From: Microbacterium arborescens
GTDB lineage: Bacteria > Actinomycetota > Actinomycetes > Actinomycetales > Microbacteriaceae
Assembly (NCBI GenBank): GCA_003339645.1
Contig: QNUV01000099.1
Coordinates: forward strand, 496,001-560,000
Length of the DNA stretch: 64,000 nucleotides
Direction: 5' to 3'
The notes under the pieces were generated by a model, which made no database searches, had not been told where the DNA came from, and was given only the letters and a program-made list of their open reading frames with translations. Below, piece after piece: positions 37,537 through 45,933 of this stretch; positions within the stretch are counted from its first letter, which is position 1, and every line of letters starts with the position of its first letter. Both the position numbers and the translations under genes were made by a program.

Positions 37537-38168
37537 TGTTCACCGGAATCATCGAAGAGATCGGCGAGGTCGTCGCCGTCGAGCCGTCGGGTGACGGCGT
37601 GCGGATCACCGTGCGTGCGCCGAAGGCGGTGTCGGATGCCGGCCACGGCGACTCCATCGCCGTCAGCGGCGTCTGCCTCACGGTGGTCGATCAGGGCGAC
37701 GACTGGTTCACGGCGGACGTGATGCGCCAGACCCTCGACGTGTCGAGCCTCACCGGGATCGAGCCGGGCCGGGCCGTGAACCTCGAGCGCGCGCTCGCGG
37801 CGCACACCCGCCTGGGCGGGCACATCGTACAGGGACATGTCGACGGCCTCGGCCGCGTCCTGGAAGTGCGTCCCGGCGAGCAGTGGCGCGTCCTGCGCAT
37901 CTCGGTGCCCGCAGATCTCGCCCCGCTCGTCGTCGACAAGGGCTCGATCACGGTCGACGGCGTCTCGCTGACCGTCAGCGACGTCAGCGCCGCGATCGTG
38001 CCGGAGGCGTGGCTCGAGGTCTCCCTGATCCCCGAGACCCTCGCCGCGACGACGCTCGGCGACCGGATCGCCGGCGACGCGGTCAACCTCGAGACCGACA
38101 TCCTCGCCCGACACGTCCAGCGGCTGCTGGCATTCACCACCCTTTCGAACGAAGGAGGCTCCCGATGA
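37536..38168 (+). CDS. ribE: Riboflavin synthase alpha chain
   Basis: Dismutates two 6,7-dimethyl-8-ribityllumazine molecules to riboflavin. 210 residues built of two lumazine-binding barrels; it starts with the diagnostic MFTGIIEEIGEV, repeats the fold at VQGHVDGLGRV, and has GVCLTV and GVSLTV at equivalent places. Overlaps ribBA by ATGA. Confidence 0.96.
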   Translation: MFTGIIEEIGEVVAVEPSGDGVRITVRAPKAVSDAGHGDSIAVSGVCLTVVDQGDDWFTADVMRQTLDVSSLTGIEPGRAVNLERALAAHTRLGGHIVQGHVDGLGRVLEVRPGEQWRVLRISVPADLAPLVVDKGSITVDGVSLTVSDVSAAIVPEAWLEVSLIPETLAATTLGDRIAGDAVNLETDILARHVQRLLAFTTLSNEGGSR

Positions 38169-39484
38169 GCCTTTCTCCCCTCTCCGAAGCGCTCGACGCG
38201 CTGCGGGCCGGAAAGCCGATCATCGTCGCCGACGATGAGAACCGCGAGAACGAGGGCGACGTCATCCTGTCGGCCGCCCTCGCCACGCCCGAGTGGATCG
38301 CATGGACGGTCCGTCACTCGAGCGGCTTCATCTGCGCTCCGATGCCCGCCGAGTGGGCCGATCGCCTCGACCTCCCCCCGATGGTCGAGACGAACGAGGA
38401 CGCTCGGGGCACCGCCTACACCGTGTCGGTCGACGCTGCCGAGGGCGTGACCACCGGCATCAGCGCCGCCGACCGGGCCCGCACCCTCACGGTGCTGGCC
38501 GATCCCGCGTCGACGCCGGGCAGCGTCATCCGCCCCGGCCACATCCTCCCCCTGCGCGCCGTCGAGGGCGGCGTGCGCGAGCGCAGCGGTCACACCGAAG
38601 CCGCGGTCGAGCTCATGCAGCTCGCCGGTCTCGAGCCGGTCGGCGCGATCGCCGAGATCGTGGCCGATGACGGTTCGATGATGCGGATGCCGGGTCTGCT
38701 CGAGCTCGGTGAGCGCGACGGCATCCCGGTCATCACGATCGAGCAGCTCATCGCGCACCTCGACGAGACCGACCCGCGTCCCGCCGGCGGTGCCGCATCG
38801 AACCGGCGCCGCGTGAGCCTGCGGGCCGAGGCGCAGGTGCCGACCTCGCACGGCGCGTTCCGGTTCCTCGCCTACAAAGATCGTGTCACCGGGACCGACC
38901 ACATCGCGGTCGTCTCGGGCGACCTGACCGAGGCCGCCCCGCTCGTGCGCGTTCACTCCGAGTGCCTCACGGGCGAGGCGTTCGGCTCGCTCAAGTGCGA
39001 GTGCGGACCGCAGCTGGATGCCGCTCTCGACGCGATCGACCGCGACGGCGGGATCGTCATCTACATGCGCGGGCACGAGGGTCGCGGCATCGGCCTCATC
39101 AACAAGCTCCGGGCCTACCAGCTGCAGGAGCGCGGGCTCGACACCCTCGATGCGAACCTCGCACTGGGGCTCCCCGCCGACGCCCGCGATTACGCGGCGG
39201 CGGCCGGCATCCTCGCGGACCTGGGCGTGGGCAGCATCCGGCTGCTGACGAACAACTTCGACAAGGTGTCGCAGCTGCGCGCGCTCGGCCTCGACATCGC
39301 CGAGCAGGTTCCCCTGCTCGTCGGCGTGGGCGCCAACAACCACCAGTATCTCGCCACGAAGCGCGACCGCATGGGGCACATCATCGACGACGCCGAGCTG
39401 AGCGCGGCGCTCGCCCGCGGCACGGCCGCAGCCACCGCGGACGAGACCACCGACCCCCGACAGAACTCGGAGAACATCGCATGA
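38165..39484 (+). CDS. ribBA: DHBP synthase/GTP cyclohydrolase II
   Basis: Bifunctional enzyme supplying both riboflavin precursors, 439 residues. The N-terminal DHBP synthase has [22 protein letters not shown] and [11 protein letters not shown]. The C-terminal GTP cyclohydrolase II has [21 protein letters not shown] (Zn Cys triad) and [12 protein letters not shown]. Both active sites look intact. An AAGGAGG site precedes the ATG; it overlaps ribH by ATGA. Confidence 0.96.
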   Translation: MSLSPLSEALDALRAGKPIIVADDENRENEGDVILSAALATPEWIAWTVRHSSGFICAPMPAEWADRLDLPPMVETNEDARGTAYTVSVDAAEGVTTGISAADRARTLTVLADPASTPGSVIRPGHILPLRAVEGGVRERSGHTEAAVELMQLAGLEPVGAIAEIVADDGSMMRMPGLLELGERDGIPVITIEQLIAHLDETDPRPAGGAASNRRRVSLRAEAQVPTSHGAFRFLAYKDRVTGTDHIAVVSGDLTEAAPLVRVHSECLTGEAFGSLKCECGPQLDAALDAIDRDGGIVIYMRGHEGRGIGLINKLRAYQLQERGLDTLDANLALGLPADARDYAAAAGILADLGVGSIRLLTNNFDKVSQLRALGLDIAEQVPLLVGVGANNHQYLATKRDRMGHIIDDAELSAALARGTAAATADETTDPRQNSENIA

Positions 39485-39954
39485 GCGGACACGGCGCCCC
39501 CGAACGCCAGCAGATCGACGCGAGCGACCTGAAGGTCGTCGTCGTCGCCGGCCAGTGGCACGACGTCATCACCGACGGCCTCATCGCCGGCGCCGAGCGC
39601 GTGCTCGAGGAGTCGGGTGCGGCCTGGCGCCTCGTGCGCGTGCCGGGATCCTTCGAGCTTCCGGTGGTGGCGAAGGCCGCGCTGGATTCCGGAGCGGATG
39701 CCGTCGTCGCCCTCGGCGTCATCATCCGCGGCGGCACACCGCACTTCGACTTCGTGTCGTCGGCGGCCACCGACGGGCTGACGCGCGTCGCGATCGACAC
39801 GGGCAAGCCGGTCGGTTTCGGCGTGCTCACCCTCGACGACGAGCAGCAGGGCATCGACCGGGCGGGTCTGCCCGGCTCGAAGGAGGACAAGGGCGCCGAG
39901 GCCGCGGATGCCGCGCTGCGCACCGCGCTGACGCTGCGCACGCTTCGCGGCTGA
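39481..39954 (+). CDS. ribH: 6,7-dimethyl-8-ribityllumazine synthase
   Basis: Condenses DHBP with the ribityl-pyrimidine. 157 residues. [14 protein letters not shown] and [25 protein letters not shown] contain the substrate site with the catalytic His at residue 88; [17 protein letters not shown] completes it. Last gene of the FMN-controlled operon ribD-ribE-ribBA-ribH. Confidence 0.96.
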   Translation: MSGHGAPERQQIDASDLKVVVVAGQWHDVITDGLIAGAERVLEESGAAWRLVRVPGSFELPVVAKAALDSGADAVVALGVIIRGGTPHFDFVSSAATDGLTRVAIDTGKPVGFGVLTLDDEQQGIDRAGLPGSKEDKGAEAADAALRTALTLRTLRG

Positions 39955-39982
39955 CACCGTGTCGGAACCCCACACCTTCAGC

Positions 39983-39988
39983 TAGGCT
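39983..39988 (+). promoter_or_regulatory. -10 box of a leaderless promoter for the 39995 membrane protein
   Basis: TAGGCT lies 6 nt before the ATG at 39995. Confidence 0.58.
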
Positions 39989-39994
39989 GAGGGT

Positions 39995-40345
39995 ATGGAA
40001 ACGCTCCGCGGAATCGTCCTCGTCGTCCACCTCATCGGTTTCGCCACGCTCTTCGGCGCCTGGCTCGTCGAAGCCCTCGGTGCCCGCCGCATCACGCGGG
40101 TCATGAGCTACGGCCTCCTCGTCGCCGGTGTCGCCGGGCTCGCCCTGGCAGCACCGTGGGGAACCGACCACGAGTTCAACTACACGAAGATCGCCGTCAA
40201 GCTCGTCATCCTGCTCGTGATCGGTGCACTGCTGGGCATCGGCTCGGCCCGCCAGAAGCGCACCCAGTCGGTTCCCGCCGCCATCTTCTGGCTGATCGGA
40301 ATCGGCACGGTGGCCAACGTCGCGATCGCGGTGCTCTGGCGCTGA
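39995..40345 (+). CDS. Small integral membrane protein, unknown
   Basis: A 116-residue protein with four hydrophobic segments: IVLVVHLIGFATLFGAWLVEAL, VMSYGLLVAGVAGLALAA, IAVKLVILLVIGALLGIGS and IFWLIGIGTVANVAIAVLW. Charged residues cluster in short loops (GARRITR, SARQKRTQ). No family named with confidence. It has its own leaderless promoter, so it is not part of the rib operon, and it ends at a strong hairpin. Confidence 0.75.
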   Translation: METLRGIVLVVHLIGFATLFGAWLVEALGARRITRVMSYGLLVAGVAGLALAAPWGTDHEFNYTKIAVKLVILLVIGALLGIGSARQKRTQSVPAAIFWLIGIGTVANVAIAVLWR

Positions 40346-40372
40346 CGACGCGGGCCCCGGCCCACCACGCAC

Positions 40373-40411
40373 GCGGATGCCGCGACTCGGACGCCGGGTC
40401 GCGGCATCCGC
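40373..40411 (+). terminator. Hairpin downstream of the 39995 gene
   Basis: Perfect 14-bp arms GCGGATGCCGCGAC (40373-40386) and its complement (40398-40411) around an 11 nt loop. It directly abuts the -10 box of the next transcript. The arm sequence is nearly the same as the terminator at 42027. Confidence 0.7.
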
Positions 40412-40413
40412 CG

Positions 40414-40419
40414 TAGAAT
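40414..40419 (+). promoter_or_regulatory. -10 box for the leader ORF and MHS transporter
   Basis: TAGAAT. Transcription would start near 40426, 1-2 nt before a GTG, giving a 140-nt leader before the transporter ATG at 40567. Confidence 0.5.
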
Positions 40420-40427
40420 GGACGATC

Positions 40428-40460
40428 GTGCGTCGCCGACACCGTCGACGCCGCCGGTGA
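40428..40460 (+). CDS. Possible 10-codon arginine-rich leader peptide
   Basis: Reads GTG then CGT CGC CGA CAC CGT CGA CGC CGC CGG and stop TGA, that is Met-Arg3-His-Arg5. It sits at the predicted 5' end of the transporter transcript. Eight of ten codons are Arg, using four Arg codons including rare-looking CGA. This recalls leader peptides that sense amino acid or charged-tRNA supply, but no terminator/antiterminator pair was identified in the 106 nt that follow. A chance reading is possible. Confidence 0.3.
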   Translation: MRRRHRRRRR

Positions 40461-40566
40461 TCCCCGCGTCGAGCGTCCGCCGCACCACCCCGCCTCGGAC
40501 GTCCGCCCACCGGCACGCTCCCACGAGGGCGCTCACCCGTTCTCCCAGACAGGCATCACACCGCAC

Positions 40567-42009
40567 ATGTCATCCGCCACCGCGGCCCCCGCCGCGCCCG
40601 CGAACCCCCGTTCCCGCGTCATCACCGCCAGCCTCGTCGGCACCACGATCGAGTTCTACGACTTCTACGTCTACGCGACCGCGGCCGTCCTGGTCTTCCC
40701 GATCCTCTTCTTCCCGAGCGACGACGACACCGCGTCGCTCCTGGCCTCGTTCGCGGTCTTCGGCGCGGCGATGATCGCCCGCCCCATCGGCGCCGTCGTC
40801 TTCGGTCACTTCGGCGACAAGTTCGGCCGCAAGGCGACCCTCGTCGCGTCGCTCCTGACGATGGGCATCGCGACGATCCTCATCGGATGCCTCCCCACCT
40901 TCAACGACATCGGCTGGTGGGCGGCCCTGCTGCTTCTCGTGCTGCGCCTCGCTCAGGGCTTCGCCCTCGGCGGCGAATGGTCGGGAGCGGCACTCGTGGC
41001 CACCGAGAACGCCCCGAAGGGCAAGCGCGCCTGGTACGGAACCTTCCCCCAGCTGGGCGCTCCGATCGGGTTCATCATCGCGAACTCGGTCTTCCTCGTG
41101 ATCTACTTCGCGCTGCCCCACCCCGACGGCCCGGCTCAGCGCTCCGAGGAGTTCCTCGCCTGGGGCTGGCGTGTGCCGTTCCTGTTCTCGGCGGTCATGG
41201 TCGTCGTCGGCCTGTGGGTGCGTCTCAAGCTCGTCGAGAGCGAGACGTTCGCCAAGGCGGAGAAGACCGGCGCCATCCGCAAGTTCCCGCTCGGATCCGT
41301 CATCCGCGGCCACTGGCGCGCGCTGATCCTCGGCACGTTCATCATGCTCGCGACCTACGTGCTCTTCTACCTCATGACGAGCTTCACCCTCGCGTACGGC
41401 ACCAAGCCGACGCTCGAGGCCGCGCAGGCGACCGCCGAGGCGTCGGGAGCGACGTTCGATGCCGCGGCCTACGTCCCGGGCCTCGGGTTCGGGTTCACCG
41501 ACTTCGTCATCATGCAGATCGTCGGCGTCATCTTCTTCGGCATCTTCACGCTGCTGTCGGGCCCCGTCGCCGACTCGATCGGCCGCCGCAAGCTGCTGCT
41601 GTGGGTCACCGGGGTCATCGCCGTGTTCGGCCTGCTGTTCGCGGTGTTCCTCGCGCCGCAGCTCGACCCGAAGTTCACCGGCGCGCTCGTCCAGGCGTTC
41701 CTCGTACTCGGCTTCATGCTCATGGGCGCGACGTTCGGTCCGATGGGGGCGCTCCTCCCCGAGCTGTTCCCGACCAACGTGCGGTACACCGGCTCGGCCA
41801 TCTCGTACAACGTGGCGTCGATCCTCGGCGCGGCCGTCGCCCCCAGCATCGCGACGACCCTGTGGGCGCTCGCGGGCGGATCGACGTGGCTCGTCGGCGT
41901 GTACCTGACGGCATCCGCCGTGCTCACCTTCATCGCCCTGTGGCTGTCGAAGGAGACCAAGGACTCCGAGTACGACACCAACATCGGCGACGCGGCAGCC
42001 ACGCGCTGA
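40567..42009 (+). CDS. MFS transporter, metabolite:H+ symporter (MHS) family
   Basis: A 480-residue, 12-helix importer. The family pattern is clear: SLVGTTIEFYDFYVYATAAVLVFP at the first helix, GAVVFGHFGDKFGRKATLV (the conserved G-x3-D-x-x-G-R-(R/K) loop), LRLAQGFALGGEWSGAALVATENAPKGKRAW, and PVADSIGRRKLLL in the second half. MHS proteins import carboxylates, betaines and similar anions; the substrate here is unknown. No good ribosome-binding site precedes the ATG, which is notable given the 140-nt leader. Confidence 0.9.
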   Translation: MSSATAAPAAPANPRSRVITASLVGTTIEFYDFYVYATAAVLVFPILFFPSDDDTASLLASFAVFGAAMIARPIGAVVFGHFGDKFGRKATLVASLLTMGIATILIGCLPTFNDIGWWAALLLLVLRLAQGFALGGEWSGAALVATENAPKGKRAWYGTFPQLGAPIGFIIANSVFLVIYFALPHPDGPAQRSEEFLAWGWRVPFLFSAVMVVVGLWVRLKLVESETFAKAEKTGAIRKFPLGSVIRGHWRALILGTFIMLATYVLFYLMTSFTLAYGTKPTLEAAQATAEASGATFDAAAYVPGLGFGFTDFVIMQIVGVIFFGIFTLLSGPVADSIGRRKLLLWVTGVIAVFGLLFAVFLAPQLDPKFTGALVQAFLVLGFMLMGATFGPMGALLPELFPTNVRYTGSAISYNVASILGAAVAPSIATTLWALAGGSTWLVGVYLTASAVLTFIALWLSKETKDSEYDTNIGDAAATR

Positions 42010-42026
42010 TCCCGACTCCGGACGAA

Positions 42027-42060
42027 CGGATGCCGCGGGCCTTCGGGCTCGCGGCATCCG
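42027..42060 (+). terminator. Intrinsic terminator after the MHS transporter
   Basis: A 15-bp stem with one mismatch, closed by a stable GCC-TTCG-GGC tetraloop and followed by TCTTTGTC. Arms begin CGGATGCCGCG, as in the hairpin at 40373. Confidence 0.85.
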
Positions 42061-42132
42061 TCTTTGTCAAGCTCTCCCCGCCCCCGGATGCGCGGTCTAC
42101 TGTCTGATTCACATTCAGGTCAGGAGGGTGCC

Positions 42133-43113
42133 ATGAGAAGAGTCACCGAGGCAGCGGTCGTCGAATACGACGCGCCCGGAGGTCCTGAGGTCCTGCGTCT
42201 GGTGAAGCGACCGCTACCGGAACCCGGCGCCGGCGAGGTGACGGTCGAGGTCATCACGATGGGGCTCAACCACATCGACGGGTTCGTGCGCTCCGGTGCC
42301 GAGAAGGAGTGGGACGATCCCTATCCGCGCCGCTCGGGCAGCTGCTTCGCAGGCACCGTCATCGCTGCGGGCCCGGGCACCAGCGGGTTCCCCGTCGGCA
42401 CCGATGTCGTCGGTCATCTGCGGTCGGGTGCGCATGCGACCCATGTCACGGTCGCGGCGGACCGGCTGGTGCGCAAGCCTCGCGCCGTGACCTTCGAGAC
42501 AGCGGGCGGGCTGTATCTCGCGGGCACCACGGCCCTCGACATCCTCGACGAGCTGAAGATCGGCGCCGATGACACCGTTGTCATCTCGGCGGCCGCCGGT
42601 GGCGTCGGCAGCATCGAGGCGCAGATCGCCATGCACCGCGGCGCGCGCGTCATCGGCACGTGCGGCGAGCGCAACTTCGACTATCTGCGCCAGCTCGGCG
42701 TGAAGCCGGTTCGCTACGGCGAGGGGATCGTCGAGCGAATCCGCGCCATCGCGCCCGGGGGCGTGACAGCATTCATCGACAACTTCGGGCAGGACGGGCA
42801 CGAGATAGCGGAGGCTCTCGGCGTGCCCGCGGGACGGTTCCGGTCGAGCGCCGATCGTCGCGATCGCGAGGTGGCCCTGCTCTCCGACAGCCCCGACGCC
42901 GTCGCCCACGGCACGGCGCAACTGCGAAAGGTCGTCGAGCTCGCCGAGAAGCGGGTGGTCTCTCCGCTCGTGTCGGGCTTCTACCCGCTCGCCGATGTCG
43001 CCGAGGCGTACGACGACCTTCAGAAGCTGCATTCCCGGGGCAAGGTCGTGCTCGCCACGCACCCCGTGAACCCTCGGCGGATCCGCAAGGCCCGCGAGGT
43101 CATCGAGTCGTAG
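42133..43113 (+). CDS. Zinc-independent quinone oxidoreductase/alcohol dehydrogenase-like protein (MDR family)
   Basis: A 326-residue NAD(P)H-dependent medium-chain reductase. EYDAPGGPEVLRLVKRPLPEPGAGEVTVEVITMGLNHID opens the GroES-like domain, and VISAAAGGVGSIEAQIAMHRGARVIGTCGERN is the dinucleotide-binding motif. No structural or catalytic zinc ligands are seen, as for quinone oxidoreductases. AGGAGG lies 6-11 nt before the ATG at 42133, which fixes the start. Substrate unknown. It stands alone between a terminator and the convergent ABC-2 operon. Confidence 0.87.
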   Translation: MRRVTEAAVVEYDAPGGPEVLRLVKRPLPEPGAGEVTVEVITMGLNHIDGFVRSGAEKEWDDPYPRRSGSCFAGTVIAAGPGTSGFPVGTDVVGHLRSGAHATHVTVAADRLVRKPRAVTFETAGGLYLAGTTALDILDELKIGADDTVVISAAAGGVGSIEAQIAMHRGARVIGTCGERNFDYLRQLGVKPVRYGEGIVERIRAIAPGGVTAFIDNFGQDGHEIAEALGVPAGRFRSSADRRDREVALLSDSPDAVAHGTAQLRKVVELAEKRVVSPLVSGFYPLADVAEAYDDLQKLHSRGKVVLATHPVNPRRIRKAREVIES

Positions 43114-43135
43114 CGCCGATCGCGCCCGGGCACGG

Positions 43136-43963
43136 TCAGTCGAGGAACAGGGCGCGTAACCGCTTCGTGGTGAAGACGAGACCGAGCGCGATCATGACGA
43201 CGAAGTAGAGCACGTGCCACAGCATTCCGGCGGAGAGAATGCCGGTCGTCAGGCCGCGGATCAGCTCGACACCGTGCCACAGCGGCAGCGCCTGCACGAT
43301 CACCTGCACCCACTCGGGATAGACCGTGATCGGGTAGAACGTCGCCGAGAACAGGAACATCGGCAGCAGCACGAAGTTGATCCAGTCCATGTGCTGGAAC
43401 GTCTTCATATAGCTCGTGACCGCCATTCCGACGCTCGCGAACCCGAAGGCGATGAGCAGCACCGCCGGGAGCGCGAGCACGGCGGTCCACGCGAGATTGA
43501 GGCCGAGCACCTGCATGATGATCATGAATCCGGTGGCGTAGACCAGACCGCGCAGCAGCGCGTAGAGGATCTCGCCGAGGGCGACGTCGAGCGGGCCCAG
43601 CGAGGTCGACAGCATGCCCTCGTAGAGCTTGCCGTAGTTGAGCTTGAAGAAGACGTTCCACGTCGAGTCGTACACGGCGCCGTTCATCGCCGAGACCGCG
43701 AGGAGCGCGGGAGCGATGTAGGCGGCGTACGGGACCGCAGCGCCCGACGAGGTCTCGACCTCGCCGATGAGGGCCCCGAGCCCGATGCCCAGAGACGCGA
43801 GATAGAACACGGGCTCGAAGAAGCCCGAGAGCACGACGATCCAGCTCGACGAGCGCGCCGCGATGAGACCGCGCTGCACGACTGCGCCGGGGTTGCCCGC
43901 CCACAGCGCCCTCACGCCGCCGCTCCGTCCCGCCGGTGCACCCCGCTCGATCACGGCGCTCAT
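43136..43963 (-). CDS. ABC-2 type transporter permease (second)
   Basis: A 275-residue NodJ/DrrB-like membrane subunit with six hydrophobic segments. SWIVVLSGFFEPVFYLASLGIGLGALIG and LLPMFLFSATFYPITVYPEWVQVIVQALPLWHGVELIRGL are characteristic of ABC-2 permeases; the latter is the conserved loop before the last helix. Overlaps the other permease gene by ATGA, so the two probably form a heterodimeric channel with the ATPase at 44817. Confidence 0.9.
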   Translation of the reverse strand: MSAVIERGAPAGRSGGVRALWAGNPGAVVQRGLIAARSSSWIVVLSGFFEPVFYLASLGIGLGALIGEVETSSGAAVPYAAYIAPALLAVSAMNGAVYDSTWNVFFKLNYGKLYEGMLSTSLGPLDVALGEILYALLRGLVYATGFMIIMQVLGLNLAWTAVLALPAVLLIAFGFASVGMAVTSYMKTFQHMDWINFVLLPMFLFSATFYPITVYPEWVQVIVQALPLWHGVELIRGLTTGILSAGMLWHVLYFVVMIALGLVFTTKRLRALFLD

Positions 43964-44820
43964 TTCGCGAGCCTCTCGGTGAAGACGCGCCGGCCCCAGA
44001 GGTACCCGACGGCGGCGAGCGCGAGCAGGTAGAGCACGTGCACGGCGATCATCCCGGCACCGATGTCGGCCCCGTAGGTCGCCGCGCGCCCCAGCTCGGC
44101 GCCGTGCCACAAGGGCGAGATCCACGCGATCCACTGCAGGCCGATCGGCAGGGTCTCGACGGGGTAGAACGTGCCCGAGAACAGGAACATCGGCATGAAG
44201 ATGAACCGCTGCACGAGAGCGAACTGCCCCTTGTCGTCCTGGATCGACCCGGCGTACGCCATGAGCGGGATGCCGAAGGCGATACCGGCCGCAACGCCCG
44301 CGAGGATCGACAGCCACCCCGTGGCGGGATTCGGCACCGCCCCGAACGGCAGGAGCCAGATGAAGAGGTAGTACGCGGAGACGGCGACGATCATCCGCGC
44401 CGTGGCACCGATGATGACGCCGTTCGCGATCTGGGGGCTCGACAGTGCCGACGCGTTGAATCCGTAGAAGTAGCGGCGCCATTTGAAGCCCGCCATCACC
44501 GGATAGGTCATCTCTTCGGAGGCCACCGCGATCGCGGCGGTGACGAGCAGCGCCGGCGCGACGAACGGCAGATACCCGACCTCCTGCCCGTGGGAGGAGA
44601 TCGGCGCGGTGATGAGGGCCGCGAGGCCTACCGCCAGCCCGAGCAGATACATGATCGGCTGCCCGACGGCGCCGACCACGATCGTCCAGCCGTAGGCGCG
44701 CATGGCGCGGATCATGTGCTCGGCGACGTACCAGGTGCCGTAGCGCCGGGGCCTGCGACCGCCGGCGAGCGCCTCGGCGCGCAGCTCGTCGAGTGTGGGG
44801 TGCGCGGTTCGCGTGCTCAT
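43960..44820 (-). CDS. ABC-2 type transporter permease (first)
   Basis: A 286-residue membrane subunit with about six helices and a basic N-terminus. FIFMPMFLFSGTFYPVETLPIGLQWIAWISPLWHGAELGRA is the ABC-2 signature loop, parallel to that in its partner. Overlaps the ATPase gene by ATGA (44817-44820). Confidence 0.9.
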   Translation of the reverse strand: MSTRTAHPTLDELRAEALAGGRRPRRYGTWYVAEHMIRAMRAYGWTIVVGAVGQPIMYLLGLAVGLAALITAPISSHGQEVGYLPFVAPALLVTAAIAVASEEMTYPVMAGFKWRRYFYGFNASALSSPQIANGVIIGATARMIVAVSAYYLFIWLLPFGAVPNPATGWLSILAGVAAGIAFGIPLMAYAGSIQDDKGQFALVQRFIFMPMFLFSGTFYPVETLPIGLQWIAWISPLWHGAELGRAATYGADIGAGMIAVHVLYLLALAAVGYLWGRRVFTERLAK

Positions 44821-45758
44821 TCGATCAGCGACCGTCCGGTCAGGCGCAGGAAGACGTCTTCGAGGCTCGAGCGGCGCACGAGGCTCGTGAGCGGCGTGAG
44901 GCCGGCTGCGGACACGCGCTCGAGGGCGGCCTCGCCGTCGTGCGCATAGACGAGGATGCGGTCGGGAAGCACCTCGACGCGGTCGCCGATGCCTCGCAGC
45001 TGCACCGCTGCGGACTCGTTGCGGTCGGAGCCGAACCGCACCTCGAGCACTTCGCGACTCGAGTGCTCGCGGATGAGGGAGGCCGGGGTGCCCTCGGCCA
45101 TGATCCGCCCCTTGTCGACGACGATGAGCCGGTCGCACAGCTGCTCGGCCTCGTCCATGTAGTGCGTCGTGAGCACGAGCGTCGTGCCGCGCTCCTTCAG
45201 CCGGAACAGCCGGTCCCACAGCACGTGGCGGGCCTGGGGGTCGAGGCCCGTCGTCGGCTCGTCGAGCAGCAGGATGCGCGGATCGTTGATGAGACCGCGC
45301 GCGATCGTGAGGCGCCGCTTCATGCCGCCCGAGAGCTGGTCGACCTTGTTCTTCGCCTTGTCCTCGAGCTGCGCGAAGGCGAGGAGCTCGTCGGCCTTCT
45401 CGTGGCACACCTTGCCCGGCAGACCGAAGTACCGCCCGTAGATGTAGAGGTTCTCGCGGGCGTTCAACTCGCCGTCGAGGTTGTCCTGCTGGGGCACGAC
45501 GCCGAGCCGCGACCGGATCTCGGGTCCGTATCGATCGGGATCGAGCCCGAGGATCTGCAGGTCGCCGCCGCTGCGGGTGGACACCGCACCGATCATTTTC
45601 ATCGTCGTCGACTTGCCGGCACCGTTCGGGCCGAGCAGCCCGAAGGACTCGCCCGGCGCCACCTCGAACGACAGGTCGTCGACGGCGACGAAGTCGGGCT
45701 TGCCCTTCACGGCATAGGTCTTGCGCAGCCCACGAGCGGAGATGACGGATTCTGGCAC
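44817..45758 (-). CDS. ABC-2 exporter ATPase (NodI/DrrA-like)
   Basis: A 313-residue ATPase. GLLGPNGAGKSTTMKMIGAV is Walker A, VPQQDNLDGELNARENL the Q-loop, DQLSGGMKRRLTIARGLINDPRILLLDEPTTGLDPQAR the signature and Walker B, and TTHYMDEAEQL the H-loop. The C-terminal DrrA-like extension ends SSLEDVFLRLTGRSL. It probably powers export of a drug, lipid or polysaccharide with the two downstream permeases. GTG start at 45758, supported by a leaderless -10 box. Confidence 0.93.
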   Translation of the reverse strand: MPESVISARGLRKTYAVKGKPDFVAVDDLSFEVAPGESFGLLGPNGAGKSTTMKMIGAVSTRSGGDLQILGLDPDRYGPEIRSRLGVVPQQDNLDGELNARENLYIYGRYFGLPGKVCHEKADELLAFAQLEDKAKNKVDQLSGGMKRRLTIARGLINDPRILLLDEPTTGLDPQARHVLWDRLFRLKERGTTLVLTTHYMDEAEQLCDRLIVVDKGRIMAEGTPASLIREHSSREVLEVRFGSDRNESAAVQLRGIGDRVEVLPDRILVYAHDGEAALERVSAAGLTPLTSLVRRSSLEDVFLRLTGRSLIE

Positions 45759-45764
45759 GCGACA

Positions 45765-45770
45765 ACACTA
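45765..45770 (-). promoter_or_regulatory. -10 box of a leaderless promoter for the ABC-2 operon
   Basis: TAGTGT on the minus strand lies 6 nt before the GTG at 45758. Confidence 0.55.
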
Positions 45771-45827
45771 GCGATGCGGCCGGACATCGCCGGGGCGCCG
45801 GAGACCACCAGCGGACCACTCTTGCAA

Positions 45828-45868
45828 GATTTTCGTCAACCCCGCATAATTCGAGTTAAACCATCGTG
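45828..45868 (+). promoter_or_regulatory. Promoter/operator of the kdgK operon, similar to that at 49463
   Basis: Contains a CATAAT -10 box (45845-45850), preceded by ATTTTCGTCAACC and followed by GAGTTAAACCATCGTG. The same blocks, in the same order, occur at 49463-49501. GT(C/T)AA(A)CC half-sites recur here at about 45835, 45855 and 45891. A likely binding site for the YheO-type regulator at 48721. Confidence 0.5.
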
Positions 45869-45926
45869 AAGCGGGCCCGCCCGCGGAAGAGTCAAACCAA
45901 CGCGAAGCGGGCCCGCCCGCGGAAGG
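45855..45926 (+). repeat. 36-bp tandem direct repeat in the kdgK leader
   Basis: Units 45855-45890 and 45891-45926 match at 32 of 36 positions. Each has GT(T/C)AAACC at its left end and a self-complementary GCGGGCCCGCCCGC at its right. The second unit ends 7 nt before the kdgK GTG, so the repeat fills the predicted 5' untranslated region and holds the ribosome-binding purines. Confidence 0.85.
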
Positions 45927-45933
45927 GGGCCGC

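Noticed and set aside
40418-40774. ATG at 40418 as an alternative small protein start
   Set aside because: The ATG overlaps the -10 box, and the frame runs as a Pro/Thr/Arg-rich shadow into the MHS gene.
45855-45926. Possible CRISPR array
   Set aside because: Only two head-to-tail units with no spacers and no cas genes; it is a simple tandem duplication.
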